Assembly: GCA_950022295.1 (NCBI GenBank)
Contig: OX465596.1
Location: 4,774,001 to 4,838,000 of the forward strand
Direction: 5' to 3'
Source of the DNA: Bromus sterilis
Lineage: Eukaryota > Streptophyta > Magnoliopsida > Poales > Poaceae
DNA: 64,000 bases
How positions within the stretch are numbered: the stretch's first letter is position 1; each line of letters begins with the position of its first letter. Shown in pieces: positions 11,122 to 23,700 of the stretch. Under the pieces are notes generated by a model that searched no databases, had not been told where the DNA came from, and was given only the letters and a program-made list of their open reading frames with translations. Position numbers and translations under genes: made by a program.

Positions 11122-14100
11122 ATGGAAGCAGCTTGGGCCTCTCCCGTGCTTCCGGCGCACGGCGGCCGGTTCAAGGCGGGGAGTCACGCTCTCTTCCTCC
11201 CTGCGGCTTCTGGGGTCGCCGCAAGGTCGTTTTGCTCGCACCACCATGACCAACGTAGCCCTCTTCGCCACCGCGGCCTCGGGCGCGCCGCCGCCGAGCA
11301 CGTCCCCGGGCTTGATGATGATTCCGGCTCCACCAAAGCGCGCCGCCTCGGACTCTTCTTCTCCTGTAGTCGTCCTCCTCCCGTCTACTGGATGACTCGG
11401 GCAGCTTCTTCCTGTTTAGGTAAGGAGCCCTGGCTTGGCTTCCTTGGTCTTTTTTTGATACATACGTTGATGACCTTTTTTTAGAGAGAGAGAGAGAAAG
11501 AAACATATGTTGTTGACTAATGTGTGTGTGTCCAAGTGTCGTTCTCCATTTTTGAGGAAAACAGCAGGACTCTGCTGTATTTTTTCTATTAATTTTGGGC
11601 ATAAAATACAGAGTATATGCAAAAGGTAAAGACAACTATACACAAGAGGCTCAAACTCTAGATAAAGAAAAGAAAAGGGGAGTCTAGTTATACAACTGAA
11701 TCCTACTAATTAACCTCACTTAGCTTCGCTACAAAATACTATTCAGAGTTAGATGCAGAAGCAGAAAAATACACTTCAAAAACTTTCCTGGTAAAAAAAT
11801 GATTTTTCTATGTCTGATATCACAATCGTCTATAGTGCTTACATGCATGGGTGATGTCACTGGCCTGAAAAATAAAATATGACTGATTTGGATTTCTCAA
11901 TCTCCTTTTTCTCTAAAACGGGAGTAACCCGGCCCCTGCATGATATGATGCACACAACCCCATGTCCTAATCTCCTCAAAGATTTATTTTATAAAGAACT
12001 GATTTTTAGACATGCCAATTGATTTGTTAAGTACATCTCCTATGCAGAAACAGCAAATGCGGAGGAGGGGTCTGCCAATGAAATGGCAAACCGGCAAAAC
12101 ATGGTATGTAGTATGTACATCGTTAGTTGTTACCGATCCTTGTTTCAGGTAGATATTTGAGGTTCTTGTCACATGATTCCTATATCTACGAAATCAGGAA
12201 CGTAAGGCTAGAATAAGGAAGCATCTCATGGAACCCAAGTTGTTGCCATCTCCCTACGACACCGCGTGGGTGGCTATGGTGCCTTTGCCTGGCTCTCCTC
12301 AAGTTCCATGCTTCCCGCAGTGTGTTCAATGGATACTACAAAACCAGCATATCAATGGATCATGGGGTCTCATCCAAATGGACTCCTCGTTCAGCAAGGA
12401 TGTCCTCTCGTCCACATTGGCTTGTGTGTTGGCACTTAAGAGATGGAATGTTGGTGGGGAGCATATAAGGAGAGGTATGAACAAAGATGAAGTTATCTGT
12501 TAATGTTGTTATGTCTTGCATTTTCAAGTTTTACCAGACCAATGCCCCTAATGAGATGAAATTGGTACTGGCAGGACTACGTTTCATTGGAAGAATTTTC
12601 TCCATCGTCATGAATGAGCAGAGTGCTTCTCCTATAGGTTTCAATATCACATTCTCGGGTATGCTTAGCCTTGGGATTGAGATGGGTTTGGAGTTTCCCG
12701 TTGGACAAAATGATCTTGATATGATTTTTCACCTCCGGGAGGTGGAACTTAAAAGGTTTGTCGATGACAGTTCTAGTATTGAAATTGTGTTGCATTTACT
12801 TTCGTTTACACTTCCGGGACAACTGATTTTCAAAGCAAGGGGTTTTTGGAGACTAGTTACATGATGGAAATTTATTGTCTTCTCTGTTTTTTTATTATAG
12901 AATATGAACCCTTTTTTAGTAAGAAGTTCTATTTTTGAAATATCTAAGAACCAGGACTTGGAGCGAAAAAGTGTCATATGTCATTCATATTTGTATTTTC
13001 CTTAGTGAAATTGGCAACTAGAAATTGAGCATGACATGCATTGCCTAACCGTGAGTAATATTTTTTAAACCCCTTATAATTATAAATATGGACTTGATTC
13101 AGATCTAATGGGGATAAATCATATGGGAGAAACGCATATATGGCATATGTTGCTGAAGGGCTAGGAAACCTGATGGACTGCAATGAAGTTATGAAGTTCC
13201 AGAGGAAGAATGGATCGTTGTTCAACTCTCCTTCTGCAACTGCTGCTGCATTAATCCACAGTTTTGATGACAAAGCCCTGCAGTACCTAAATTTGCTTGT
13301 CAGTAAATTTGGTAGCTCAGGTGGGTCTACGTACCTTTCTTTGTCAAGAATTTTTCATGAGTTAGATTGTTGCTAAATATATATAACAACATTACGCTTT
13401 TGTAGTGCCAACAGTGTATCCCACAAATATATATTGTCAGATTTCAATGGTAGATTCTCTTGAAAAGATAGGGATATCTCAGCATTTTTCTAGCGAGACA
13501 AAGAGCATCTTGGATCTGGCATATAGGTAACAGTAATCAATAAAGTGTTGATATTGATCTTTTGTAACTTGTAATCCTCATTGTATCCACTTCGCAGTTT
13601 CTGGTTAGAGAGAGATGAGGAAATCATGCTAGATGTAGCAACATCTGCTATGGCATTTCGTCTTTTGCGGATGAATGGATATGATGTTTCCTCGGGTACC
13701 TCCTTGTCGCGGAATTTCCAATCATACTAATTTTATCTTTTTCAGTATATTTAGTTTAATTAGACAACTTCGATATAACGCAGATGATCTATATCATGTT
13801 GATGAATCCAATTTCCATAATTCACTTCAGGGATATTTAAATGATACAAAATCTATATTGGAATTATACAAGGCTTCAAAAGTCAGTCTATCGGAAAATG
13901 AATTTGTCCTAGATAACATAGGCTACTGGTCAGGCAGCTTATTGACAAAAAAGGTTTTTTCTGATCGGGTGCGAACAACGTCACTCTTTGAAGAGGTACT
14001 GATATGAAATTTAAATCCTAGAAAGTGAAGTGGTCCTATATTTTAGTGGTTTTTAGTTTTATTTTGTAATTTCAGGTGGAGTACGCTCTTCAATTTCCCT

Positions 14101-15955
14101 TTTATGCCACAATGGAACGTCTAGACCACAAGAGGAACATGGAACACTTTGATGTGTGTGGTTCTCGGATGCTAAAGACAAAACAGTTGTAAGAGTTTTA
14201 TTTCTCCAAAATAATAATCCGTACAATTGTATAAACTAAGATGTTAGACACCAATTATATACTTTTTTTTTCAATCAGACCATGTCATGTCAACCAAGAT
14301 TTTCTGGCCTTGGCTATCGAGGATTTCAATTTTTCTCAATCCATATACCAGGATGAACTGTTGCATCTTCAAAGGTAATCTAACATTTATGCTTCTTGCT
14401 TTATTAAATTTATTTCTTAGAGATTTTTAAAAAACATTGTGGCAACAGTTGGGCAAAAGAGAACAGGTTGGACCAGCTACAGTTTGCACGGCAGAAGCTA
14501 GCATATTGTTATCTCTCTGCTGCTGCTACCATACTCCCCCCGGATATGTCTGATGCTCGCATGTCGTGGGCCAAAAATGGTGTCCTCACAACTGTTCTTG
14601 ATGATTTCTTCGATGTTGGAGGATCAAAAGAAGAACATGAGAACCTCATAGCATTAGTGGAAAAGTAACCCCTCGATCTTTCATTTTGTAACTATGAGGG
14701 GATGCCTCGCGCACTGCTAACAAGAGTTTGATTTTCTAACGTTTGTCTTAGGTGGGATGAACACTCCAAAGAGGGGTTCTACTCTGAGCAAGTGAAAATA
14801 TTATTTTGTGCTATATATACTACAGTGAATCAGCTCGGCGCAATGGCTTCTATGGTACAAAATCGTGATGTTCGAAAGCACCTGATAGAATTAGTGAGTT
14901 TCATTGCATACCTGATTCCCATTTCTTTGGTTCAGCCTTAACATGTTTAAATCTATCTGCAGTGGCTACAACTATTGAGGTCTATGATGCTGGAGGTGGA
15001 ATGGCGGATGACACAATATGTGCCAACTATTAAGGAATACATGTCAAATGCAGTTGTTTCATTCACACTTGGGCCCACTGTACTCACAACATTGTATTTT
15101 GTTGGGCCAAAGCTCTTAGGATGCGTTGTCAAAGATCAAGAATACAATGAGTTATTTAGGCTAATGAGCACTTGCGGCCGTCTCCTCAATGATATCCATG
15201 GCCTTGAGGTATTTGGGCCCCATTTTATGCTAAAATTTTATCAGGGCACATCACATTCGTGTGTTTCTTCTATAATTCTTATAGTTGTATAAACATAGTA
15301 TCTGCTTAATTTATATGCTTCATACACTGCAACAGGCAAATTCTTTTCATCTTAATAATAAACTTATATAGTAATCCTCGAGGATCACAAATTCCAACTA
15401 AATTCAAGATTTGTACTCGTTCATGATTTTGTAAAGAATTTGTTCTTGTAAAACACACATCAAAACGATGGTTGAAGATATGCTGATGTTTGCTCAGAAG
15501 CTAGAATTCAGCTAGTAGTTGTGTATCGTGTTGTTATATAATAATATTAAAGAGAATAGTAATTACTCCTCACTGTTGTCATGTAGTTTAGACCTGCAAG
15601 CTGTAATTAGGTACTCTTGACAATCTTTTGAATTTTGATATATTTGTAACAGAGGGAGAGCAGGGAGGGAAACCTGGATTATGTGTCACTACTTATAATC
15701 CACAGTGATGGTTCTATGTCCATTGAAGCGGCTAAGGAGGCGATACAGAAGTCCATAGCCTCATCTAGAAAAGCCCTGCTAAAGTTGGTTCTTAAGGAAG
15801 ACAGTGTTGTTCCTAGGCCGTGCAGGGAGCTGTTCTGGAAGATGTGCAAGATTCTTCACTCGTTCTACTCTCAGACCGATGGATTTAGCTCGCCGAATGA
15901 GATGGTGAGCGCAGTTGATGCAGTTATCAGGGAGCCACTCAAACTCCCAAGTTAG
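11122..15955 (+). CDS. KSL: ent-kaurene synthase-like diterpene synthase, complete (KSL-2), Pro-Thr switch variant
   Basis: Class I diterpene synthase of 856 residues in 14 exons: 11122-11419, 12054-12103, 12198-12474, 12575-12755, 13103-13320, 13406-13526, 13598-13695, 13784-13995, 14076-14188, 14279-14374, 14449-14664, 14752-14893, 14963-15208 and 15653-15955 (TAG). All introns are GT-AG and the total is exactly divisible by three. Exon 1 is Ser/Ala/Arg-rich and likely a plastid transit peptide. Exon 3 holds the N-terminal synthase signature PYDTAWVAMVPLPGSPQ. No DxDD motif is present, so the protein should lack class II activity. DDFFD is at 14600-14614; the second metal site reads LLNDIHGLE. 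At the product-switch position this copy has Gly-Pro-Thr-Val (Thr codon 15077-15079, residue 713), where both paralogues have Ile. Thr here is known to stop cyclisation at a pimaradiene in other plant KS. The C-terminus is shorter than in the other two copies. Confidence 0.9.
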
Positions 15956-16496
15956 CAGTCCATCCTTGGCCATTTCCATCAGAAAAATGATAGATATTCA
16001 TGTATTTTATCGTGTTCTTATGGAGCAGCCCAGTCAGGTGCCCTCTTGAAAAAAGGTTATTGATCAGATAATAGCCAATCAGGCATTGTATTTGCTGGTG
16101 CATTTCTAGCTTGATGGAAATATGTGATGTTCTGAATTTTGCATGTTGTATAAAAGGTAGCAGGTCGGCAAGCTCTGCTATATATCTTGTTCATGTGTTT
16201 ATATCTTTCTTAGTCCTAATTATTAGATACATTTATCTGCAGATGCATAATTCGATCTCTTCTGATCTGTCCAACTGTCAAACAACATTCAGACTTGTGC
16301 TCACACAGAATCCAACTTTTCTGCTGCTAATCAACTAGTTAGGTAGTTACTAGTTAGGTATTACTTGGGGTTAGCTGAATAGGAAGTTAGGTATATATTT
16401 GACTAATTGACTTAAACTAATTTGGTCAAACAAGTTTAAATTTAAAAGATGGGCCGAACTTAGCATCTGACTAATGATAAAGCTAGTATAATGCGC
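15956..16496. other. KSL-2 3' flank, no gene seen
   Basis: AT-rich DNA that is alignable by eye with 29163-29520 downstream of KSL-3 (for example AATCCAACTTTC/T and the GTTAGCTGAATAGGAAGTTAGG string). The duplicated block therefore extends beyond the stop codons. Confidence 0.45.
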
Positions 16497-17050
16497 GTCG
16501 AAATAGACTTTTGCCCAGCTTTATAAATAAAGCCTAAAGGACAGAATCGATAAAAGATAATGAGAAAATCTTTGTACAAAGCACATCAAAATAAAATTAG
16601 CATTCGAGAGGTAAGTGAAAGATGTCACAACTCAAAGTCAAATACGAGTACAAGAGTAGCCATACCTCACCAAGAAGCACCTGAGACCTCCGACAAGAAA
16701 CGAAACCGTGCCTCCTTGAAAAATCAAGAAGCACCTGAGACCACCGACTAGAAACGAAACCGCGCCTTTTTGAAAAATGATAGGACACCCTTACACCAAA
16801 CACACATAATTTTTTTGCCGAAGAGAGTCGCCTACCCTCTTGTTTTGGGCCGCGGAGGGTCGATCTTGCCAATGAACGGCAAGGACCAAGAACGACCACA
16901 ACGGGGTCACGCGTAAAAGGTAGAAGGCCAGCGAGACCACCCCTCTCCATAGTCGAAGAAGCTTCACGCCAAAATCGAAGCTTGCTCAAAGATGTAAGGA
17001 TGTCCAGCAAATGATCCATGCATCATCCATGGTGAAGTTGGCCTGAAGAG
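16497..17050 (-). mobile_element. Probable LINE 3'-terminal fragment with 54-bp tandem duplication
   Basis: Starts with GACTTTTGCCCAGCTTTATAAATAAAGCC, the complement of the LINE-like end seen at 9205. It contains a 54-bp direct duplication beginning GAAGCACCTGAGACC at 16674 and 16728. The minus-strand frame across 16597-17019 stays open but resembles no protein and is probably 3' untranslated sequence. Confidence 0.4.
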
Positions 17051-17799
17051 TCATATACTCTTGCAACCCTTAGTTGTAATTTACTCTATGTAGAATAGAT
17101 AAGAGTTAGAAAAAACCAGTCTTGTCTTGCACACTCATAGACATTTGCTCTACATGAAGTAGACAGAGTAAAAAACGAGACTTGAACACTCATGGTCATG
17201 GACAACCTATCGTACGGTTCATCCCAGGTGCCGCCGGCCACACAGCACAGGAGCCAGGACAAATTTCCAGCTTTCCAGGATCTCACCGGTACTGACATCG
17301 AATATACTATTGTATATATATGTTTCAGAAATGCATCATCGACTTGGTCGCGTCCTGGTTCAGGCTGTAATAAAATTTCCTTCAACAAAACGCGTGCGTG
17401 CGCAGCCCTGTTTTTCTTTGTGGACCTAGCTTGTCACCATCTCGCCAGGCCGATCTGCATGGCACCATCGAAGATCTCCTTGTGCTTCGTCTCAGAATAC
17501 CCACCTGACCACCTACTATACGACCCACATGGCGACATGCAGTTCAAAACACAGCACAAAAAATGCTTTACCGTTTGTCTGCATTGACCCGGTAATATAT
17601 AGTCTGGCTAGCTATACCTAAGTATATATGCTCAAGTTCACAAGATCTCTCCTACTTTACTACTAGCTCATACATAGCTAGTAAGAATAAATAGACACAT
17701 CACACATCGAACACTTCTATCCAACAATTAAGCACGCGGATGATCCGCAAACAACTATACTACCACTAGTTCGGGTGATCGATCGATCGATCGACGCCG

Positions 17800-20700
17800 A
17801 TGATCGTCGGGGTTTTGATGTTGAACACGAAAGGAGCTACGGCCTCTTCCGTGCTCCCAGGTGCTAGGGCTGGTCCTCATCACGCTCTCTTGCTCCCAGT
17901 GGCGGCCTCTGCGCTCGTGTCAGGATCATCGTCCTCCTTGCGCCACCGTGACCGCCGACGTTACCCTCTTCGCGGCGCCGCCGAGCACGTCCCCGTGCTT
18001 GATGGCTCCCGCTCCAGCGAAGCGCGGCGCCTCCGGCTCCTCGCTGCTGGTCGTCGTCCTCGTACCCTCTACTGGACTCGGACGGTTTCATCCTGCTTCG
18101 GTAAGGAGCCCGGCTTGCTTGAATTTTTTCAGATGCATACAGTTGCTGAATTGATAAATGGTGATGTGTGTGAGTGTAACTGTGCTTCTTGTTAGTTTGT
18201 ATACGAAAATCTATTATATACTAAAAGCAAAATGAGGATGAAAAATAGAGGAAATAGCTAGAAAATCCCACGTTAATCAGAAACATCCGGTCGTTGATTT
18301 GGTGGACCCTTTATTAATATCCCTTAGATCTTCTTAACTTAAAGCGGACCCACATCATATTTAGATCTAAATAAATAAAGATTACACACATTTGCCATTA
18401 CATACAGAAATAGGCCCCCTCCATGCCATCACATAATAATTACCTACATATGCAATAAAAAAAACGACCCACATCATATTTAGATCTAAATAAATAAAGA
18501 TTACACACATTTTCCATTAGATACAGAATAGGCTCCCTCCATGCCATTACGTAATAATTACCTACATATGCAATAAAAAAACCGTGCTATATATCCTCTA
18601 AAAAATGCTAGACGTACGGACGGTTTGCTACGGATTCTGTCTACAGGCTGACCTGTCCTGCGTCAATTAGCTAACTTAATTATCTCTTTCTAATAATCTG
18701 CCTCCCCCCCTGAATTCAATTGGTGGTCGGGCCAGCAACGCGTAATTTTCCTGTAAATTGCCCGTACATGTAGCAAAGCTCATATCCTCTCTAACCCTTA
18801 TCTAAATTTCATTCTCAATCTCTCTTTCTCCCGTGTGCCTCACAAAGCCTATATAGCAGCCGTCATCCTCCACTGCTTTTAAAGGCGTCAACGTCGCCGG
18901 CACTTATATTGGTAGTCTTATGTACGCCTGCTACTTTCCGGCCAAGTCCACCTTGAGATTCTTCCAGCTGATGCTCTCTTCCTTGGCTCACATACACGCC
19001 CATGTAGCTGGTACGTAGGATCGAAGAATATTGATGGATTCTTGACGAGGCTAGCTTTCAACGTACAAAGCGAGCTAATCTCTCTCATGTCTGCAAAGTG
19101 CCTCAAGACCTAGCAGCCGCGCTGGTTAACAACTCCAACGTCCTTGGCGCTTCAGTTGGCATAGCCCATGTACATGTATATGTACCGACGTATGCCAGGT
19201 ACCTTCGAGCGAGATGCACGGAGCGATAGCGCCTTCCATTGCTTTTGACCACTGATCACACGCATATGGAAGAAGGTAGATGGATTCTTCAGGAAGATAT
19301 CTTGCGGGTACAAAGCTAGGTGGTTATATTAGCAGATCGATCTATTTCGGCTAGCACACTTTCGGTGAACAGTAGCATATGTGGTGCCAGCTTTCTTTCC
19401 AATTGATCTATTGATGTTAGGTCACAAGAAGTTCTCAACAAGAGAATCGATATAACATCTTGGGAAGAAGAGAGTACTACACAATATATAAATTGTAAGT
19501 TGCGTACGCAATTAAGCTGGATAGGTGACAAAAGATTTACTCCCTCCGTTCACAAATAGATGGTGTGCTTTTAGTTCAAATTTTAATTAAAAGCACGTCA
19601 TCTATTTGTGAACATAGGGAGTATGTTGCTAGCGCAATTGTTTGGGCCACTTGGCTAGCAAAGAGTCATTGTTTTACCCCTTAATTTTTTTACACTAATA
19701 AGATGATGCCCTCGCAAATTTTTGCTCTCCATAAACCCGGGACTTAAGTGCCCGTGAAAAGAGAGAAGGTGTGTACGGCTGGCGTGTTTAATATGGAAGA
19801 ATTTTTTTTGTTACTAACAACATAGAAACCATGATACCAAGTTATGCTATTGAAAATTTGTTCCTCTAGCAGTTCTGGTTTGAGCTTCCCATTTTCAAAC
19901 TCCACTTCTTTTCAATATAGCAATTCCTAATCAAAGAGGTAAAAAGAACATTTCAGAATGAAAAATATCCCGCAAAAGGAGGATTATCCAGAGCAATCCC
20001 GGAGCGCATCCGGAAGTGCTACAAACTTCCTTGGAATGCATTTCGGGTCTAACTTTAGTTTTCCTTTACAACCTAGAATCCCATTTCTTTTTTAGAGAAA
20101 AATTGAGGCCAACCCTGTATGAGTGCTCTACATGGCCGGATAAAAACTATTCTAAAAACTAGATCGATTGGAGTGGGAAGTACTCAAGATGTAGAAGAGG
20201 ACAGATCGATTGGAGTGGGAAGTACTCAAGATGTAGAAGAGGACTCAAGCAGGTTTGGTCCTCTGGCATTCTTGGGTCCCTGGATTGGGAGTGATAATTA
20301 AATTAACTAGAGGATACCCCGCGCGTTGCTGCGGGAATCAATTGCAATATATTTTTAATGTATAAAACATGAATAGTTGAATTAATAATATATAATTTAA
20401 AACTAAAAATACTATTATATATTGTATTTGAAAATATTTATTTAATACAAGTGACATGATAGAATGAAAAAAAAACCATACATGTTGATTAAGCCTTGAT
20501 GTGGTGGCATGTGTGGTAAGATGGATTTGTGCATGATTAAATATTAATAAAAACTTTTATCTCATGCATATTATGGTGAGACTTTGATGAAGTGTCATGT
20601 GTGTATGCTAAGATAATAAAGGTATTTGGCTTAGTGGGTATGATGAGGTGGACATCTTGCATGTTGAGAGAATTGAGAGCAACTTCTTAAGAATGTAAGA

Positions 20701-23700
20701 TTAGTCCTCATGCCAGATGTAACAAAAGATTAGTAAGGTCACGGATTAACTATTTCACTGCTCCCCTAAAATACATTTGGTTATCCAATAACAACAAATT
20801 TACATACGCCTGGTGCTATTCACACTATGGGTTAGAGAAATATTACTTAACAAAACAAAGTATAGCATGCTAAAATAGTTCAAATTTAGGAGAAGAAATA
20901 AGCACGTCATTAATGAAAATATATATTGTACATTTAGATATCACGAAGAAAAACTAATATCTCTAGAATCCAACCATATAGGCAGTTTTGTCAACTATTT
21001 TAGAAGTAAACCTAAATTCCAATGTAGAAAAACAGTTCTCTCTACTAAGAGTCAGATACACTCATTGTTGGGTTCAAAATAACCGTACAAACCAATCAAA
21101 GAATGGTTGGTTCTCCAAACTATTTTATTCAGTCGAAATAGTTTAATTGTAAGTCTCAGATTCCATAGATGGTTACATATTTTATACAAAATGATATTTT
21201 CTTTTCTTCATTATAAAGCCTCAAATGTTGCCTGCATAAGTGATTTATATGTTGTTAAACCACGTTTGCAAGTCTTATATTTTTAAATGGCATCATATTA
21301 GATTTAAGTATTTTAGAAAAAATCAGTGATACATTTTCATCATTGAACATTATAAATTCTAGCCCGCGCATCGAGCGGGCCACTTTGCTAGTTTAGCACT
21401 AATCGTACAACGAGTGCCACGCATAACATACACCTCAAGCTGATAGGGCAAACTAATACTCCCTCAGTTTCGTATTAATACTCGCTGAATAGGATATATC
21501 TAACATTAAAATGTGTTTAGATACATCTATTTAAGCGATAGTTAATATGAAACAAAGGGGTATGCTCCTCTTTGCGCTCACAACTTATAGTTTTGTAAAA
21601 GATCGGCAGGTGATGGTTCATGCATTTTTCTTTTTTGGAAAGCGGATAGGAATCGGGTGAATTAGAGTATAGACAGAAAGTTCATTGGCATTTCAGCCTT
21701 ATATATAGACAAAATAAAGGTAAACATGATGTGAATAGTATCACATTCAAACCTAAAGTGGATAGTTCTATGGTAATAATATTCTCTGTAGAAATTTATA
21801 TTTTGTTCCTTGAATTATTTATTAAATTTGGATCTAAAATTTATGGATGTAGTATATAATTGTTGTTAGGATATTAAGCAATTTGTGTTTAACCTTAAAT
21901 AAACTAGATGATACCCCGCGCGTTGCTGCAGGAACTATTAAGAAAGAATTCGATGTTTTAAAACACGTGAAAAATCTATGAAACATAGTATAATTTTATT
22001 ATAAATTCTTTTTTGAAATAAATATTGTTTAAAGTAAAAAATCTATTTTTTTGATGAAAATTAAAAAATGAGTTTGATTTTTGTTTAGTTAATTTAGTTT
22101 CTTGACAATATATCGGCAAGATGATATGAGACGAAAACAACGTCGAGTAGAGATGGTGAAGATGTGTCAACTCTTGGCTAAATCTAAAATAATGATAGCA
22201 ACTTTGGATGTGTATTTATATTAAAAAATGACACAGAGAAAAATAAATTGCAATGTAACTCATAATTTGATTTTCTATAAAAAAGTTGCTTATAAATTGT
22301 GAGGTTGAGTGCATACAAAGTTTTATTAATTTTTAATAGGATGCATGCACCTGCAAAGTTAATGGTAGCATGTGCATGAAGAATTAGTGAGAGTTTTTAC
22401 ATGGTGAACCTACTTGATGATGTGGATAGCTTGCATGTCAAGATAAATAGGTTAGTGAGGATGAACTATTTAGGTATTATAGATTACTAGCATCGTCACT
22501 AATTTAAAGACGTGGAAAATCACATACGATAAATTGGACATCATTTTAGAGCTTTTACTAAGCTTAGGGCATCTCCAACATGGGCGAGCAAATCGCCCGG
22601 TAACGTTTAAATCGAGTTGTTCGAATGTAGTTTATCATCCAACGCGGTCCTGCATTTATCTGTGTACGCGTTCGCGTGTCCGTTTTCTCGCAAATCGGAC
22701 GCAAACTAGGAAGACTTTACAGGAATCCAGACCTCCTCCACGTAGGACTCCAACACCCCCACCCCGCTCGAAGGAGGTCGGCCCTCGCCACCCCGTATCC
22801 ATGGCCCTCGGACATGGATCTGGAGGAGCAGCACCATTGGGCCATCGACCGCCGTTGTGATGCCGGTCACTGAGGATTCGCGTCGTTGGGGACGACGATC
22901 GCCCGCGGTCCAGATTGGGATCCTCACTTGTCAGGCCGCCCCGCGCCGGCCGGTGCCCGCTAGATGGAGGAGCACCTCCGCCGCCGCCGTGGGCGGCTTC
23001 AGCGGTGGCGGTGGAGATGGAGGTGTGACCGAAGGCAAAGGTTAAGACCCCTCGGTCGCCCGCGCGAGGGGAGGGGTCGCGGTGGAGGCCTCTTGTTTTG
23101 TGTAGGTAAGTATTTTTTTAAGGAGAATTTGGAGATCTGTTCTGAACATGTATAACTTTTCACACCCCTAAAAAAATGTACTATGGATTTTTCATAGATT
23201 GTTTTTTGGAAACTTGAAAATGCATTTTTCGAATTCTAAAATGGAGTAGTATAACTTTACCCTCCTGCTCATACTGTTAGAGCATCTCCAGCCGCGCCCC
23301 CAAGAGGCCTCCAAGCCGGTGCTATTTGCGCCGGACGGACGAATTTCGTTCAGTCGCGCCCCCAAGGGCCCAAATAGCGCCGGATTGGGCCAAAATTGAG
23401 TCCGGCGATTCCAAGCCAACCCGGCGCGCTGGGGGCGCCGGATGAAAGAAAACGACGCGAACGCGGGAGCCTTTAGCGCCCTTTCGCGCGTGCCTCGTCC
23501 ATGGCCCCACCTGGCGGCGTCTTTCCAACGCGGCGTCCTCATCCTCTCGCCTCGTCTTCCCCGCTCCTGGCGCCGCCGCAATGGAATCAATGCGGCGTCG
23601 GAGTCGAGTCCAATCGCCGCGACAGGCGAATCACTGCGCCGTGGAGTAGTCCAATCGACCGCCGGCCACACCGCCGCGTGTTTCCCAGCGATGACGCCGC

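Larger units (their letters stand above)
18210..21391 (+). mobile_element. Non-autonomous Helitron in KSL-3 intron 1
   Basis: The 5' end reads A|TCTATTATATACTAAAAGC. The 3' end has the hairpin GCCCGC...GCGGGC (21362-21380), a short spacer, then GCTAG|T. Insertion between A and T, the TC start and the hairpin-CTAG end fit Helitron rules. The span is 3.2 kb and holds a smaller minus-strand Helitron (20307-20700), a Stowaway MITE and two short duplications. No Rep or helicase frame is present. Confidence 0.6.
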
